A stretch of DNA of 23,175 nucleotides, from positions 1-23,175 of the IMG/VR virus record IMGVR_UViG_3300017923_000138. One strand, 5' to 3'. Below, one piece after another: positions 22,051 to 23,175 of the stretch. Every line of letters starts with the position of its first letter. Within the stretch, counting starts at the first letter, position 1. The notes below the pieces were generated by a model, which made no database searches, was not told the DNA's origin, and was given only the letters and a program-made list of their open reading frames with translations. The stretch comes from a virus. The position numbers and the translations under genes were made by a program.

Positions 22051-23175
22051 ATGGCTGAGAATAAAAAAATCTGGCTAGCTTCACCACACATGAGTGATGA
22101 AGGTTATGAAATGCAATATGTACAAGAAGCATTCGATACAAACTGGGTAGCACCACTTGGTCCAAATGTAAATGAGTTTGAGAAAGAACTAGCAGCTAAA
22201 GTTGGTTCAAAACACGCTGCAGCTATGACTTCTGGTACAGGAGCCATTCATCTAGCGCTTAAAGCTGCTGGTGTCGGTGAAGGTGATATCGTATTCTGCC
22301 CAACTCTAACTTTCTCAGCTACAGCCAATCCAATCATCTATCAGAACGCTACTCCTGTTTTCATTGACAGTGATTATGAAACATGGAATATGGACGCATC
22401 AGCATTAGAGGCAGCCTTCGAGAAGTATGGAGATAAGGTAAAGGCTGTTTTAGTGGTGCATTTATATGGTCTTTCTGCAGATATGGATAAGATTATGGAG
22501 ATTTGTCGTAAGTATGATGTGACTGTCATTGAAGATGCTGCAGAGTCTTTAGGTGCTTATTATAAAGGAAAACATACTGGCACCTTTGGTGAGTTTGGAG
22601 TGTTTAGTTTTAATGGGAACAAGATTATCACTACTTCGGGTGGTGGGATGCTTGTTTCAGATGATGAAGAGAAAATCAAGAAAGTTAGGTTCTGGTCCAC
22701 TCAGTCCAGAGATGCAGCAAGGCACTACCAGCATAGCGAATTAGGGTTCAATTACCGTATGAGCAATGTCGTTGCTGGGATTGGTAGAGGGCAGCTTAAG
22801 GTGCTAGACCAGAGAGTGGCTAAGAAGAAATATATATTTGAGTTTTATAAGAGAGAATTAGGTAGTTTTGAAGGTGTGGACTTCATGCCAATTAATGACT
22901 GGAACGAACCTAATTACTGGCTTAGTGTTATGACGCTGAATGGGAACGTGAGACCTCTTGATGTTATGGAAGCACTGGAGAAAGAAAATATTGAATCAAG
23001 ACCAGTCTGGAAGCCAATGCATATGCAGCCGTTCTTTGCTGAGTATGATTATGTTGGTGGAGATGTTAGTGCGAAGTTGTTTGAGAACGGTGTGTGTTTG
23101 CCATCTGATACGAAAATGACGGATGAGGATCTTGAGAGAATTTGTTCAATTATAAAGGGACTGTGGTCCAAATAA
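22051..23175 (+). CDS. DegT/DnrJ/EryC1/StrS family PLP-dependent aminotransferase
   Basis: Pyridoxal-phosphate enzyme that aminates a keto sugar on a nucleotide carrier, used in making amino sugars for surface polysaccharides or protein glycans. The 374 residues are complete; ATG 22051 follows AGGAAGG, and TAA is the last codon of the window. Family landmarks: NWVAPLGPNVNEFEKELA near the start, TSGTGAIHLAL (phosphate-binding region), PTLTFSATANPI, VVHLYGLSADMDKI, EDAAESLGA (Asp contacting the PLP ring) and FSFNGNKIITTSGGG with K191 as the Schiff-base lysine. Its closest named relatives by pattern are PglE, LegC and EpsN transaminases of the bacillosamine/legionaminic acid type; I cannot separate these by eye. 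It is unrelated to the phage genes and is probably host, perhaps heading a polysaccharide operon that continues to the right. Confidence 0.93.
   Translation: MAENKKIWLASPHMSDEGYEMQYVQEAFDTNWVAPLGPNVNEFEKELAAKVGSKHAAAMTSGTGAIHLALKAAGVGEGDIVFCPTLTFSATANPIIYQNATPVFIDSDYETWNMDASALEAAFEKYGDKVKAVLVVHLYGLSADMDKIMEICRKYDVTVIEDAAESLGAYYKGKHTGTFGEFGVFSFNGNKIITTSGGGMLVSDDEEKIKKVRFWSTQSRDAARHYQHSELGFNYRMSNVVAGIGRGQLKVLDQRVAKKKYIFEFYKRELGSFEGVDFMPINDWNEPNYWLSVMTLNGNVRPLDVMEALEKENIESRPVWKPMHMQPFFAEYDYVGGDVSAKLFENGVCLPSDTKMTDEDLERICSIIKGLWSK

Noticed and set aside
1-23175. CRISPR arrays, tRNA or rRNA genes
   Set aside because: No regularly spaced repeats and no cloverleaf or rRNA signatures were seen on either strand.

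Overview
The window is a late-gene segment of a Gram-positive (clostridial-type) prophage joined on its right to what looks like host chromosome. Evidence for this assignment: a phi13/TP901-type siphovirus tail module, a holin plus Amidase_2 lysis pair, several large serine recombinases, strong AGGAGG-type ribosome binding sites with ATG, TTG and GTG starts, and moderate-to-low GC. I cannot name the genus from sequence alone.

Layout. 1-3839: the 3' part of a major tail protein gene, then a tail assembly chaperone gene (gpG/gpGT) interrupted by a complete group II intron (about 980-3438) carrying its own reverse transcriptase/maturase. Removing the intron rejoins the reading frame exactly. The spliced gene also has a canonical A AAA AAC slippery heptamer at 3630-3636, and a -1 shift there opens a 67-residue extension to 3839. 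One phage protein therefore appears to need both RNA splicing and programmed frameshifting. 3840-6380: an accessory block between the chaperone and tape-measure genes, containing an IS3-family insertion sequence (orfA, orfB) and a HigB/HigA-type toxin-antitoxin cassette with its own palindromic operator. The cassette is bracketed by two 18-base near-identical hairpin-arm/T-tract sequences. 6401-11239: tape measure protein with nine exact 22-residue repeats, a Tal-type tail protein, and a probable beta-propeller tail-tip protein. 11325-12708: holin and N-acetylmuramoyl-L-alanine amidase with a SPOR-like tail, followed by two terminator hairpins.

12940-20352: three consecutive genes for large serine recombinases. 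The third is 1312 residues long and contains two complete recombinase units in one frame, with a ribosome binding site and GTG start still visible at the junction and a winged-helix-like C-terminus. The cluster thus encodes four catalytic serine recombinase units. 20587-21341: a small protein followed by a GNAT-fold protein, a candidate toxin-antitoxin pair with its own promoters. 21342-22050: non-coding, with several terminator-like hairpins and a promoter followed directly by a terminator. 22051-23175: a complete DegT/DnrJ/EryC1/StrS aminotransferase of nucleotide-sugar metabolism, probably host.

How it fits together: the tail genes build a long non-contractile tail, the holin and amidase release progeny, and the recombinase cluster is the likely integration/excision machinery of this element. 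The intron, IS and toxin-antitoxin cassette are secondary cargo, all placed in or just after the chaperone gene. The left end of the prophage and its attachment sites are not identifiable here.
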